Below the pieces are notes generated by a model, which saw only the letters and a program-made list of their open reading frames with translations, searched no databases and was not told the DNA's origin. Positions 1-11,293 of a stretch of DNA of 64,000 nucleotides are shown here, piece after piece (the stretch's first letter is position 1; each line of letters begins with the position of its first letter). The stretch lies in assembly GCA_020152595.1 (NCBI GenBank), contig JAIGNY010000739.1, positions 1,274,501 to 1,338,500 on the forward strand, read 5' to 3'. The stretch comes from Chiridota heheva (taxonomy: Eukaryota > Echinodermata > Holothuroidea > Apodida > Chiridotidae). The translations under genes were made by a program, and so were the position numbers.

Positions 1-184
1 CAAAATAGCTTTGTCTTATTGGCTAACGAACAGTGAAAAATTAACGGAATACTACAACTTATATTACATTCTTTGTGCCCTAGTGTTTTTCACAAAATTT
101 GTATTATTTTTAATCACATTTATTACCATCATTAGATGTCAAATGGAGCAGTGTAAGGAGTCAAAATCTTTATTTTTCCATCAG

Positions 185-312
185 TTATGAAGAAGCTGCC
201 CATCTCCAAAGAGGTTCGTACACCAACAGATACATGGTCTGGTTTGGGTTTCTCAAAGTCAATGCCAGGTTCTGCCATGAGAAATCTGATTTTGCAAAAT
301 GGAGGGCTGGAG
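185..312 (+). CDS. BICC1: BICC1 (Bicaudal-C) coding exon, upstream of the SAM domain
   Basis: Bicaudal-C is a KH- and SAM-domain RNA-binding protein that controls translation and stability of target mRNAs in cytoplasmic granules. This exon follows a TTTTTCCATCAG acceptor and ends at a GAG/GTAAGT donor. It starts with two bases of a split codon, and the 42 following codons include TPTDTWSGLGFSKSMP, a motif I recall as almost identical in vertebrate BICC1 between the KH region and the SAM domain. It ends in phase 0, which fits the next exon. The KH-domain exons must lie upstream, outside the window. Exon borders come from splice consensus and frame, not from transcripts. Confidence 0.88.
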
Positions 313-734
313 GTAAGTCTGAATGACTTATTTAGTATAAGATGTCTTCTAAAATAAACTAATTTTACAAAATGTTTTGAAGGTGAAATATTGGCATGTG
401 GAATTTATCAACATATGAGTGAATTCTTTTAAGTTGGACCATGAGAGATATGACACATTTTCTATGAGTGTAGGGACACCAAAAAGATAACTCACAGGTA
501 GCAGAGATCTCAGGATAAAATCAGGGGTCTTTCGTCTTGAAAATATTTGAATAGTCAATACTGATGATGCATTTTATGGGCAGTTAAAACTTAATAAGGA
601 AAGTATTATTTTCTCATGTTAATTTTTCATTTTTCAGAAAGGTTTTGGTATATTTTAAACATTTATATCCTCCAAGCGATATTTTCAGAATTGCACATAA
701 ATTCATCTAATGTGTGTGAAAGCATTGAGTTAAT

Positions 735-2680
735 GTTAGTTAAGTTAGTTAAAACCAACCAAGCCATTAGGCCCATAGGACCGGTGCTGATCCCCGGTTT
801 CCATTGTGTAAACGGATGAGAGTACATGACTCCACCTGAATATCACAGATCAACTCTACAGCAGTGCTAGTACTCATTTTACAGCTGAGTGGACTGGAGC
901 AAGTAAAATATCTTGCTCAAGAACATAATGCAGCGCCCATGGCGGGAGTTGAATCCGGTACCTTTCACATACGAGTACGCCCATGGCGGGAGTTGAACCC
1001 GGTACCTTTTACATACAAGCATGCCCATGGCGGGAGTTGGGCCCTGTACCTTTCACATGCGAGCATGCTCATGGTGGGAGTTGAACCCAGTACCTTTCAC
1101 ATGCGAGTACGCCTGTGGCGGGAGTTGAACCTGGTACCTTTCACATACGAGCAAGCCCATGGCGGGAGTTGAACCCGGTACCTTTCACATACAAGCATGC
1201 CCATGGCGGGAGTTGGGCCTTGTACCTTTCACATGCGAGCATGCTCATGGTGGGAGTTGAACCCAGTACCTTTCACATACGAGTATGCCTGTGGCGGGAG
1301 TTGAACCCGGTACCTTTCACATACGAGCAGACCCATGGCGGGAGTTGAACCCGGTACCTTTCACATACGAGCAAGTCCATGGCGGGAGTTGAACCCGGTA
1401 CCTTTCACATACAAGCAAGCCCATGGCGAGAGTTGAACCCGGTACCTTTCACATACGAGCAAGCCCTTGGCGGGAGTTGAACCTGGTACCTTTCACATAT
1501 GAGCAAGCCCATGGCGGGAGTTGAACCCGGTACCTCTCACATACAAGCATGCCCATGGCGGGAGTTGGGCCCTGTACCTTTCACATGCGAGCATGCTCGT
1601 GGTGGGAGTTGAACCCAGTACCTTTCACATACGAGTACGCCTGTGGCGGGAGTTGAACCCGGTACCTTTCACATACGAGCAAGCCCATGGCGGGAGTTGA
1701 ACCCGGTACCTTTCACATACAAGCATGCCCATGGCGGGAGTTTGGCCCTGTACCTTTCACATGCGAGCATGCTCATGGTGGGAGTTGAACCCAGTACCTT
1801 TCACATACGAGTACGCCTGTGGCGGGAGTTGAACCCGGTACCTTTCACATACGAGCAAACCCATGGCGGGAGTTGAACCCGGTACCTTTCACATACGGGC
1901 AAGCCCATGGCGGGAGTTGAACCCAGTACCTTTCACATACAAGCAAGCCCATGGCGGGAGTTGAACCCGGTACCTTTCACATACGAGCAAGCCCTTGGCG
2001 GGAATTGAACCCAGTACCTTTCACATACGAGCAAGCCCATGGCGGGAGTTGAACCCGGTACCTTTCACATACGAGCAAGCCCATGGCGGGAGTTGAACCC
2101 GGTACCTTTCACATACGAGCAAGCCCATGGCAGGAGTTGAACCCGGTACCTTTCACATACGAGCAAGCCCTTGGCGGGAGTTGAACCCGATACCTTTCAC
2201 ATACGAGCAAGCCCATGGCGGGAGTTAAACCCAGTACCTTTCACATATGAGCACGCCCATGGCGGGAGTTGAACCCTGTACCTTTCACATACGAGCAAGC
2301 CCATGGCGGGAGTTGAAACCGGTACCTTTTACATAGGAGCAAGCCCATGGCGGGAGTTGAACCCGGTACCTTTCACATACGAGCAAGCCCATGGCGGGAG
2401 TTGAACCCGGTACCCTTCACATATGAGCACGCCCATTGCGGGAGTTGAACCTGGTACCTTTCACATATGAGCAAGCCCACGGCGGAAGTTGAACCCGGTA
2501 CCTTTCACATATGAGCAAGCCCATGGCGGGAGTTGAACCCGGTACCTTTCACATATGAGCACGCCCATGGCGGAAATTGGGCCCGGTACCTTTCACATAT
2601 GAGCAAGCCCATGGCGGGAGTTGAAGCCGGTACCTTTCACATATGAGCACGCCTCCTTAACCACTGAGCAACTGCACCTC
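735..2680 (-). mobile_element. tRNA-derived SINE (family A), enlarged by an internal minisatellite
   Basis: Read on the - strand, the head at 2680-2661 has a good pol III A box (TTGCTCAGTGG, 2671-2661), and a B box (GGTTCAACTCC) recurs in most repeat units that follow. After the repeat block, about 930 down to 735 is a SINE body that matches the SINE at 16920-17165 closely, sharing for example CCACTCAGCTGTAAAATGAG. The normal element should be about 290 bp; this one is about 1.95 kb because the A-to-B-box part was amplified. It lies antisense in a BICC1 intron. Confidence 0.75.
935..2650. repeat. 44-bp minisatellite, about 39 copies, each with a B-box-like core
   Basis: The unit is 44 bp, beginning GCCCATGGCGGGAGTTGAAC and ending TTTCACATACGAGCAA. 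In the first half a variant reading GTTGGGCC recurs at about 1031, 1208, 1559 and 1735, spaced 176-177 bp or twice that. This shows a four-unit higher-order repeat; the second half is more uniform. The short ORFs here are read through the repeat and are not genes. Confidence 0.95.
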
Positions 2681-2782
2681 ATAAAAGAGTTAATGTGGCA
2701 TCCATTTATTTGTCAAAAATGAAGTCTGGGCAAAATCATGCTAAGATACACAATTCACCATGCGAAACATAGGTATTCAAGG

Positions 2783-3040
2783 GCCCCCTGCTCCCACCTA
2801 TGACCATGCTCAGTGCCCCCTGCTCCCACCTATGACCATGCTCAGTGCCCCCTGCTCCCGCCTATGACCATGCTCAGTGCCCCCTGCTCCTGCCTATGAC
2901 CATTCTCAGTGCCCCCTGCTCCCGCTTATGACCATGCTCAGTGCCCCATGCTCTCGCCTATGACCATGCTCAGTGCCCCATACTCCTGCCTATGACCATG
3001 CTCGGTGCCCCCCTGCTCCCGCGTATGACCATGCTCCATG
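2783..3040. repeat. 32-bp GC-rich tandem repeat, about 8 copies
   Basis: The unit holds GCCCCCTGCTCCC followed by CCTATGACCATGCTCAGT. It ends about 40 bp before the next BICC1 exon, so it lies in the stretch where branch point and polypyrimidine tract would be expected. Confidence 0.95.
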
Positions 3041-3083
3041 AATACCATAAAGTTGCTTAATCTGCTTCCTTTCTGTTGTCCAG

Positions 3084-3162
3084 GAACATGATCAAGATGA
3101 GGTGCCACCGTTGTATTATAACAATAACAACAAGGAGCACTCAGTGAAGAGGAAAAAAAACA
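3084..3162 (+). CDS. BICC1: BICC1 coding exon, basic linker before the SAM domain
   Basis: The exon follows a TTGTCCAG acceptor and ends at a CA/GTAAGT donor. It has 26 codons plus one base: an acidic start (EHDQDEVPP), an asparagine run and a basic SVKRKKN stretch. The last part resembles the SPKRKQN segment that precedes the SAM domain in vertebrate BICC1. The phase (0 in, 1 out) joins both neighbouring exons without a break. This linker is poorly conserved, so the call rests mainly on splice sites, frame and position. Confidence 0.8.
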
Positions 3163-4255
3163 GTAAGTATTAATTGAGGGGGTTCGTCAATAACTTCAGT
3201 TGGGGATGTGGCTCGGTGAGGAATGCAATCTGTTTCTGCCAAATAATTAGTTTTTAAAGGGGTCAAACTGTGGGCTAGCTTAAATGTTCTGTCTATGAAA
3301 CAGAAAAGAGTGTCAACACCCAATCTACAGTCTACAGGGTTATTTGTCGTCGTTCTCAACTTTCATTTTTCATTACTTCATTATGCAAAGGCGGCGATTC
3401 AGGGGGTGGGGTATGCTTATGTCCCCCTATGTAAAGCCTGTGAGGACATGTACCCTCTTATAAATTTGTTGTTGTGTATAAAACATATATGGCTGGCTAC
3501 ACCCCTGTCTGGGCTCGTCCCCCCAATGTTGAAAAAAATTGCTGCCACTGCCATTATGTCTCAAAATTTATACCCTTTTGGAAGTCACAAAAACCTAAAA
3601 CACTCAAATTGGCTCCTGCTGTAGGGTAGCATAATAGAAACAGGTGTATCTAAAATTTCCACTCATTTCTGAGATATTTGCAAAAAGTGAGAAATTAAAA
3701 ACTTCTACATTGTTACATTGACCTAGGCTTCTTCAAAACATCATTTTCATTGAATCAGACATCAGAATATCGCTTAATTAGCAATATACTAATTATTTTG
3801 TGACATTTTCTTGGGAATAAAGAGGAAATATCTGCTCAAGTTCTAATCCATTAATTCTTTATGATTGGTGAACTCTATTTATTACGTTAGGCCGTAAGTA
3901 TTACTGTATGGTACATTGTAACTTTCACATAATGTTATTGTGTTGTACTGTCCTATCCTTACGTCACGAAAAAAACAATATGTAATGAGCATATGTTTGG
4001 ATCCGAACCTAAAAAAAGTCATATTTTTACATTTTGAAATCGATTTTGTAAGAAAGTGTTTGTGGTGAGTGTTTATGAAGGGCATTTGTATCAATTTATG
4101 CAAAGTGGTTGCTACCTGTCCATATAAATATACCTTTGGCATTGAAAGCCTTATGATCTCCTCCAATAAAGTTTATTGTTCACAATAAGATAGCATGTGC
4201 TTGTAGCTAATAACTACTTTACAAAGTAGTAACACTGGTTTGTTTGACCCCACAG

Positions 4256-4428
4256 TCTCAACTTTGAGCAACAGCAGTTACATCGACAGTTCAACTTTGC
4301 CACAGCCATCCAAAGCACTGTGGTCACAGGAGGACCTCGCAGCATCCCTCTCTGCCAAAATGGATTTGTCGGAGCTGCTCGTCAGTCTGGGTCTTAGCAA
4401 ATACATTGATGTCTTTCAACAGCAGGAG
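4256..4428 (+). CDS. BICC1: BICC1 coding exon with the first half of the SAM domain
   Basis: The exon lies between a CCCCACAG acceptor and a CAGGAG/GTGAGT donor and is 173 nt long. With the carried-over base it gives 58 codons. It encodes SNSSYIDSS, like the SSSNYMDC of vertebrate BICC1, then the first SAM helices ending DLSELLVSLGLSKYIDVFQQ. The BICC1 SAM domain polymerises head to tail and helps form cytoplasmic foci. The exon stops after QQQE; the remaining helices are in the next exon. Confidence 0.93.
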
Positions 4429-5214
4429 GTGAGTCCATTTAGTTTTTGGGGTGTATAACTGATAAGTAACCCATATGCATTGTGTGAAAGTTTATAGATA
4501 GTGGTTTGTATTTAAGGGTGATTATAAATTTTGTATGCAGTATTTGCATTGTCATTACCTGTGCATTAAATTCCTGTAATGCACAACGTTGAGTAATTGG
4601 TTTAGTCCATTTTTACATCAGGTGAATTTCTTAACAAAGCAAAAAAATGTATGTAAACTTTTCTCGTTTTTCATTCTTTTTTGTGTTTTTTTATGCATTT
4701 TAAACAATCTAATACGGAAATTATATAAAAAAGATTTTGCACCGCGAATAACCCTCCTAAAGTCAGCAGGCCAATCAATGTCCTTTTCCCCGTGCATTAA
4801 ATATGCATATAATTATTCCGCCTCAACATTCATCTTACACCAAAAGAAGGTTGCATCCATCCCTTGGCTACATTTATCATTTCCATGCATAATCTCTCCC
4901 CCCTCCCCCTCCCCCTCCCCTATCAAACAAATAAACATAGAAATTATACTGTCTTTGCATTTTACAAAAGAGGTAAATCCCTCTCTCTCAATTAGAAAAT
5001 TTTAATATTAAACCAATGACTTAGATCCCTGTCCCCTCTATAGTAAAGCAGAAAAGAGAAAGCACACTATTTTTTTAGTGTGAAAAATGTTAACCTACCT
5101 CACCCAATCCCTGAAAAAAGGGAGAGAAATAGATCTATTTTACAAAGAAATCTTTTGGACAAAGTTGGACTCTGCCACTTCTAAATTATGTTTGTTTTTA
5201 TATTCTTTTTATAG

Positions 5215-5314
5215 ATTGACCACGTAACCTTTTCAACTTTGACCGACAATGACTTGAAGGAGCTTGGCATTTCAACATTTGGTGCAAGACGGAAGATGCT
5301 GCTAGCAATATCTG
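5215..5314 (+). CDS. BICC1: BICC1 coding exon with the second half of the SAM domain
   Basis: The exon follows a TTTTTATAG acceptor and ends at TCTG/GTAAGA. It encodes IDHVTFSTLTDNDLKELGIS then TFGARRKMLLAIS. The DLKELGI and GARRKMLLAI motifs are diagnostic of the Bicaudal-C SAM domain. It is 100 nt, giving 33 codons plus one base, which feeds the last exon in frame. Confidence 0.95.
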
Positions 5315-6014
5315 GTAAGAACAAAATGTAGTATCAAGTCAATATATTACCATTATATTTTAACAGGTAATATTAAGAGGTGTTTGTGAGGCAATATCAA
5401 AGTAGTCTCCCCCTTCCTCAGCCCCCTTCAATAAATGTGTGTTGAAATAGTACTCTTTGTTTCACTGTTGCTTTGCGATTTTATACACTTGGACAAGCGA
5501 GATAGCCAAGCCTTGGCTTAAGGTTTCACATGGTGCTCTGTTTTACTTTTAATGTTGCTATCTTTAAATTTTGTAAACTTTTAATTTTTCTATCTTTAGA
5601 TGTTGAACAAAGGGGGGACATAACAAAATTCATCCGCTCCTACAAAAAAAATTGGGGAAAACAATATTAATTTTCAGCAGAAAAGTTTGTTTTAAATTAC
5701 AACAGATTGTTTTTCACATATGAGGGTAAATATTGTGTGTAAAATATTTCAAGACTTAAATTTTGTATAGATTTCTATTACTCTCCGCTTGAACCAATGA
5801 AGCTGCAAGTGTACATCTTAATGCTTGAAAAGCAGAAAAAGGTATTTGAAACTCAGTTTGCTAAATAGTAGCTTAAAACTCTGTGTAAATTTCATTTAAA
5901 TTGCTAAGTACACCAAACTTTGCTGTATCATACTTGTAATCGTTATTATTACTCAGATTGATATAATGCCATTATAGCAAGCGCAGATGTCCAGTATGCT
6001 TTTAAATACACGAA

Positions 6015-7395
6015 GATCCAGTAATAACCTGATATGAATAGGGAGTGATTCTGTAATAACCTGATATGAATAGGAAGTGATCCTGTAATAACCTGATATG
6101 AATAGGGAGTGATCCTGTAATAAGCTGATATTAATAGGAAGTGATCCCGTAATAACCTGATATGAATAGGGAGTGATCCTGTAATAACCTGATATGAATA
6201 GGGAGTGATTCCGTAATAACCTGATGAATGAAATAACCTGATATGAATAGGGAGTGATTCGTAATATAACCTGATATGAATAGGGAGTGATTCCATAATA
6301 ACCTGATATGAATAGGGAGTGATCCAGTAATAACCTGATATGTATAAATAACCTGATATGTATAGGGAGTGATCCTGTAATAACCTGATATGAATAGGGA
6401 GTGATCCCGTAATAACCTGATATAAATAGGGAGTGATCCTGTAATAACCTGATATGTATAGGGAGTGATCCCGTAATAGCCTGATATGAATAGGGCATAA
6501 TAACTTGATATGATTAGGGAGTGATCCCGTAATAACCTGATATGAATAGGGAGTGATCCTGTAATAACCTGATATGAATAGGGAGTGATCCCGTAATAAC
6601 CTGATATGAATAGGGAGTGATCCTGTAATAACCTGATATGAATAGGGAGTGATCCGTAATAAGCTGATATGAATAGGAAGTGATCCCGTAATAACCTGAT
6701 ATGAATAGGGAGTGATCCTGTAATGATAAGCTGATATTAATAACCTGATATAAAAGGGAGTGATCCTGTAATAACCTGATATGAATAGGGAGTGATCCTG
6801 TAATAACCTGATATGAATAGGGAGTGATCCCGTAATAACCTGATATGAATAGGGAGTGATTCCATAATAACCTGATATAAATAGGGAGTGATCCCGTAAT
6901 AATCTGATATGAATAGGGAGTGATCCTGCAATAACCTGATATGAATAGGGAGTGATTCCATAATAACCTGATATAAATAGGGAGTGATCCGAATAATAAC
7001 CTGATATGAATAACCTGATATGGAGTGATCCTGCAATAACCTAATATGAATAGGGAGTGATTCCATAATAACCTGATATAAATAGGAGTGATCTTGTAAT
7101 AACCTGATATGAATAGGAGTGATCCTAATAAGCTGATATGAAAGGGAGTGATCCCGTAATAACCTATATGAATCTGATCCTAATAATGATATGAATAGGG
7201 AGTGATCCCGTAATAAGCTGATATGAATAGGGAGTGATCCCGTAATAACCTGATATAAATAGGGAGTGATCCCGTAATAACCTGATATGAATAGGGAGTG
7301 ATTCCGTAATAACCTGATATAAATAGAGAGTGATCCCGTAATAATCTGATATGAATATGGAGTGATTCCGTAATAACCTGATATGCATAGGAGTT
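6015..7395. repeat. 32-bp minisatellite, about 43 copies, in the last BICC1 intron
   Basis: The unit contains TAATAACCTGATATGAATAG and GGGAGTGATCC. Copies differ by point changes and some are shortened, mainly near 6230-6260, 6345, 6720-6750 and 7000-7200. Because 32 is not a multiple of 3, the unit is read in all frames, giving spurious peptides of the GITPYSYQVITGS type on the - strand. Confidence 0.96.
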
Positions 7396-8307
7396 CATTG
7401 TAAATATGAAAACCATCAAATTGCATTTACTTGCTTTGCTAAAAGTATATCAGTCAGTAGTTGTATTATGGACCATGAAAGGCACAGCAGTGGCTATTGT
7501 ATAACAAATATTTTTGTGAAGCAATGCAGGAAGGCATTCTGGATATTGTGAGTCATCATTACAAGATGCAACAAGCACAGCCCTTTCAAAAGGGCATTTG
7601 TGACTGTAGACTTTAGAATAAAGATGTCCTATTAGCAAGGTCTAAATAAAGACTGCAAATGCGTTTCGTTTAATTCCCATTTTACAATGGTAGGATTTTG
7701 GTTTGGCAAAATGAATAAAAATCGGGATTCGAAAAGCGAATACAATTTAATTCCAGATAGGTGTCCACATTAGTTCAGATTTGATCCACTTCCTTCTCAG
7801 TTCATTTAGTTTTATCAGGGCTACGCAATCACAAAGAACATAACTAACATTATTGTTTTGACGCATTTAAGTTTACGTCAGTCCAGGTGTTTGATGTTCG
7901 TTGTATTACATAACAAAGCAAACAACTGGAAGCTGACAACACATATTGTTTACCTTTTTCTATAATGGTAGTTCCCAAAACATTCTGTAATTAGGGCTTT
8001 AAATAGAATCCCATTGTTTTTAATTTTATTTCTTTCTGATCCCTACTTTGGAAAATTAATCATGCAGTATTAATTTTCACATTTTTTACATATATTAAAA
8101 TCTTTAGTTTGATTTACAAATTTTGTAATCATTCTTAACTTTTCAAGTATTAGGTATCAAAGATGGCAGATTTTGAGCATGTAGTTGTACAATACTAGTC
8201 CTGTCGCATCCTGGGGGCTACGACAGAAAAAAATAACTTGTGCACTGACATCTTTCCCATCCATGTGTTGGATTCCATGCAATAAATGTATTTTATTTTC
8301 TTTATAG

Positions 8308-8438
8308 ATCTTAACAAAAGAAGAACTGAACCTTTTAGTCAAAGGTCAACCTCGCCATCGTCATCCCTCTACTTTGCGGATCAAATATCAGAGCGAAGTG
8401 TTGGTTTGGAGAGAACTACTCCTGCCGTGTGCTGGTGA
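8308..8438 (+). CDS. BICC1: BICC1 last coding exon, C-terminal tail and stop
   Basis: The exon follows a TTTCTTTATAG acceptor. The carried-over G plus AT gives Asp, then LNKRRTEPFSQRSTS and a Ser/Arg-rich tail of 43 codons including TGA at 8436-8438. DLNKRR matches the ELNKNRR that follows the SAM domain in vertebrate BICC1. The protein ends in tryptophan, as I recall human BICC1 ending in GRW. The five exons here give 202 residues plus stop. The 3' UTR end could not be fixed. Confidence 0.85.
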
Positions 8439-8523
8439 AGATGTTGACTGTTAGGAGATACCTGACACTTCAATAGCCTGACACTTGTTGGTGCCATGAG
8501 CAGTGGAGTGCTTGGTCAATCCT

Positions 8524-8620
8524 GCAATGTGTGAAGTGCCAGGTCAGATCCTGCAATGTGTGAAGTGCCAGGTCAGATCCTGCAATGTGTGAAGTGCCAG
8601 GTCAGATCCTGCAATGTCTT
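8524..8620. repeat. 29-bp tandem repeat, about 3.3 copies, in the likely BICC1 3' UTR
   Basis: The unit is CCTGCAATGTGTGAAGTGCC plus AGGTCAGAT, three nearly identical copies plus a partial one. It starts about 85 bp after the BICC1 stop. Confidence 0.9.
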
Positions 8621-10790
8621 GTTCCTGTTTATATTCTTTCAGCTGAGCGGCAATGTAATGGGGCCAAGCAGTTCTTCATTGAGTAAATGCTTTATCTACT
8701 TTGTTCTCTATAGCACAACATTTTATATTGAGAAGTGTGGATAATACCATTCGTTTTTATTGTTTTTCAAAAGTATTCCCCTCTAGATTTACATCAAAGC
8801 TACCAAAAGAGGGGAGGGGCTCTCGTGCAACCATTGTGCCCATTGGAGAAATTGATTTTGTTTTCATCCTCAAAATATTGAGGTATTACAAGTGTGTTGT
8901 TACACAAATTTGGCTATAAGCTGCTGAATATTGTGGCAATCATCATTTTATCTTGCTTTTCAAAAATAATTCTACTATTTGAAGTATGAATTTGCTCAAA
9001 AGTAAGAATATTGTCTTCAGATACAGAATTCATTTTATCAGACTTTTGCAATCCTTTGAATGATTGTCGTTTGACCCACCACCTCGATCTGGAGTGCACC
9101 TCTAGTTTTGTCAGTATATCTGTTAAAGGTACGTGGAGCAATGAGAAGATTTGTTTTGAATCAAGAATTTCAAGACAAATTTCTGTTTTTAAAACTTGAA
9201 TGTGTGTATGATGATGTCATCATTGTACAAGATTTCTCTGGCAGGGTTTGACAAAAGCAACTTGTCCACCGAGCATTGGTCTTCCCAGTTCTTATGTTTC
9301 CGGCAGGAAGAAAATCAGGTTGCCCTGAAAATATATTTATAGGATTAATGCCATCTGTGCCAATGATTTGGTTGTCTGACGGGCAGACCCAGCAAAAATT
9401 ATGGTTGCCTGGATATATATTTGGTTGCCCTCAGCAACTGTACGAGTGATTGGTCGAATCCTGTTTTCTGGGCTGCACATGCATTCAAGTAACTTAAAAT
9501 AGTACATTCCAGCTGCATGTGGGTGTGGAGTATTTAGTTAGATGGTAAAACCACAACTCATAGAAAAAGGAATTATGATAGTAGTCTTGATGACTAAAAT
9601 ATAAAAGTGAACTTTAGCAAATTATTCTGCCATAAAGCACAGTACTTATATAGCTTCATTCTAAGAACTTTCAGAAAGAGATTGAGCAAATAGGTTGGAA
9701 AGACTCATAATTTTACTTTTGTTTTTAACATCATGAAAATGATTATTCAATTGTGATATTTAGATTTGGTTTTCAAGTATCTTGACAGCTTGATAAAACA
9801 AAAATCTGGGTGTCATTGTGTTTATCATTACCTTTAGCAGTTCTAAACCATCAACGGTTGAAAGCAATTCTCACACAGTACTGATAACTTTGTATTCAAT
9901 TTCAGTATTTACGAAATACTCAGAATGGGATCAAGGTGGGAGGAGAAATTGGACTAGATTTAGACGTAGTTTGCGTTGATTGCAGCTGACTCAATCATGA
10001 AAGAAGGCCAGCTGTTTGAAGCATGGGCATTTCTTGTGATCAATATGATTTTTTTAAATATTTTGCTCTTTTTCAGTAGCTGTTAGAATTAATGTAAAGG
10101 TTGATAGGCACATTTATTAGTAAAAGGCTGCTTTATTTTTAGAGAAAAACACATTCATCAGTAAAAAGCTGCTTTAATTTCAGAGAAAAACTGTCTGTAA
10201 AGTTTGAAAATAACATTCATGGGGCATCCTAGTTTGATATTGTATAAAGTATGAACAGTGGAGCTTGAAAGATTAAACAGCTCGAGATATTGATATAACT
10301 TTTTGTCTTAAATTTCACTTATAGTCAGATACTGAGGGGAGGAAGATAATGATTAAAAAACTCTTTGTTTACTCTGCTTCAGTGGCAGATAATTTAAAAT
10401 AATTGAATTACATAAGAAAATAGTCTGCATATTCATACAAATTTGCATATCAGCTTTGAATATTCAGACAATTGCGAAACTTACCAATTTTCATTTAATT
10501 TTCATATTAATTTAATGGAATTATTTCACTGTGTGCATTAACTTAATTGTATTTTAAGGAATTCTAAGTACAGCTGCCTTCATTTGTCTATATATCTTCA
10601 AATTGTCTAAAATAATTCAGTGGTTTCCAAATAAAAGCAAAAATCTTAGTGGAGTAAGACTTGAATTCCTTGCTTAATTTCATTAGACTGATTGAGAAGT
10701 ATTTTTGACATTTGCTATCATTTTGGAGGCAGTACAGATTAGTATAGATTATGGACATTTTTTCATTGAATTCAGCTGTCACTAATTTTA
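8621..10790. other. Unannotated, probable BICC1 3' UTR and downstream DNA
   Basis: AT-rich with no convincing coding segment. A GC-richer patch at about 9240-9460 repeats the word GGTTGCC and may be an old transposon piece that I cannot assign. Confidence 0.4.
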
Positions 10791-11293
10791 AAAGATTAGT
10801 TCAGGGGTCGAGCAAATCTATATATAATGAAAGAGGACTTCAAAAGAAACAAAATGGTGAAAAAAGCATTCAAAAATCCTATTCCAGTAAGGAGATATTT
10901 CAGTTTAAATTTTGGTATCATTTGTGTAGAAACGACTAAAATTGGACTAGTTGTGACCTTACAGCCTCAAGTTTCTCAAATTCTTTATGTATTCTATTAT
11001 ATTTTGTGGCTTAAAAACCATTGGATGTCAGGAAAGTTAGTAAGACAGAATCTTGTATGGGTAATTATAATTTCCACTAGAAGATGGTTTGAGGCAAATT
11101 AATTCAAATAGTAAAAAGATTAATCAATTTTCTTTAAAATACATCAGGAGATGTTAAGAATGTGATAGACCTTCCATAGAATACTTATTTTACATAGATA
11201 AGGCAGAGCTTTAAAAGTAGTTTTCTCACCATTTTCTTTCTTTTGAAGTTGTCTGTCATATAAGATAAACTTGCTTGACCACTGAACTAATCC
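10791..11293. mobile_element. MITE family M1, diverged full copy
   Basis: The left end carries GATTAGTTCAG then GAGGACTTCAAAAGAAACAA. The right end carries the reverse complement (TTTCTTTTGAAGTTGTCTGTC, then CACTGAACTAATCC). The arms are roughly 120 bp and the AT-rich middle has no transposase. It is the same family as 19254-19835 and 35726-36575. Confidence 0.8.

Noticed and set aside
5949-7426. Long - strand ORFs (up to 229 codons) repeating GITPYSYQVITGS-type peptides
   Set aside because: They are readings of the 32-bp minisatellite, present in several frames at once, inside a BICC1 intron.
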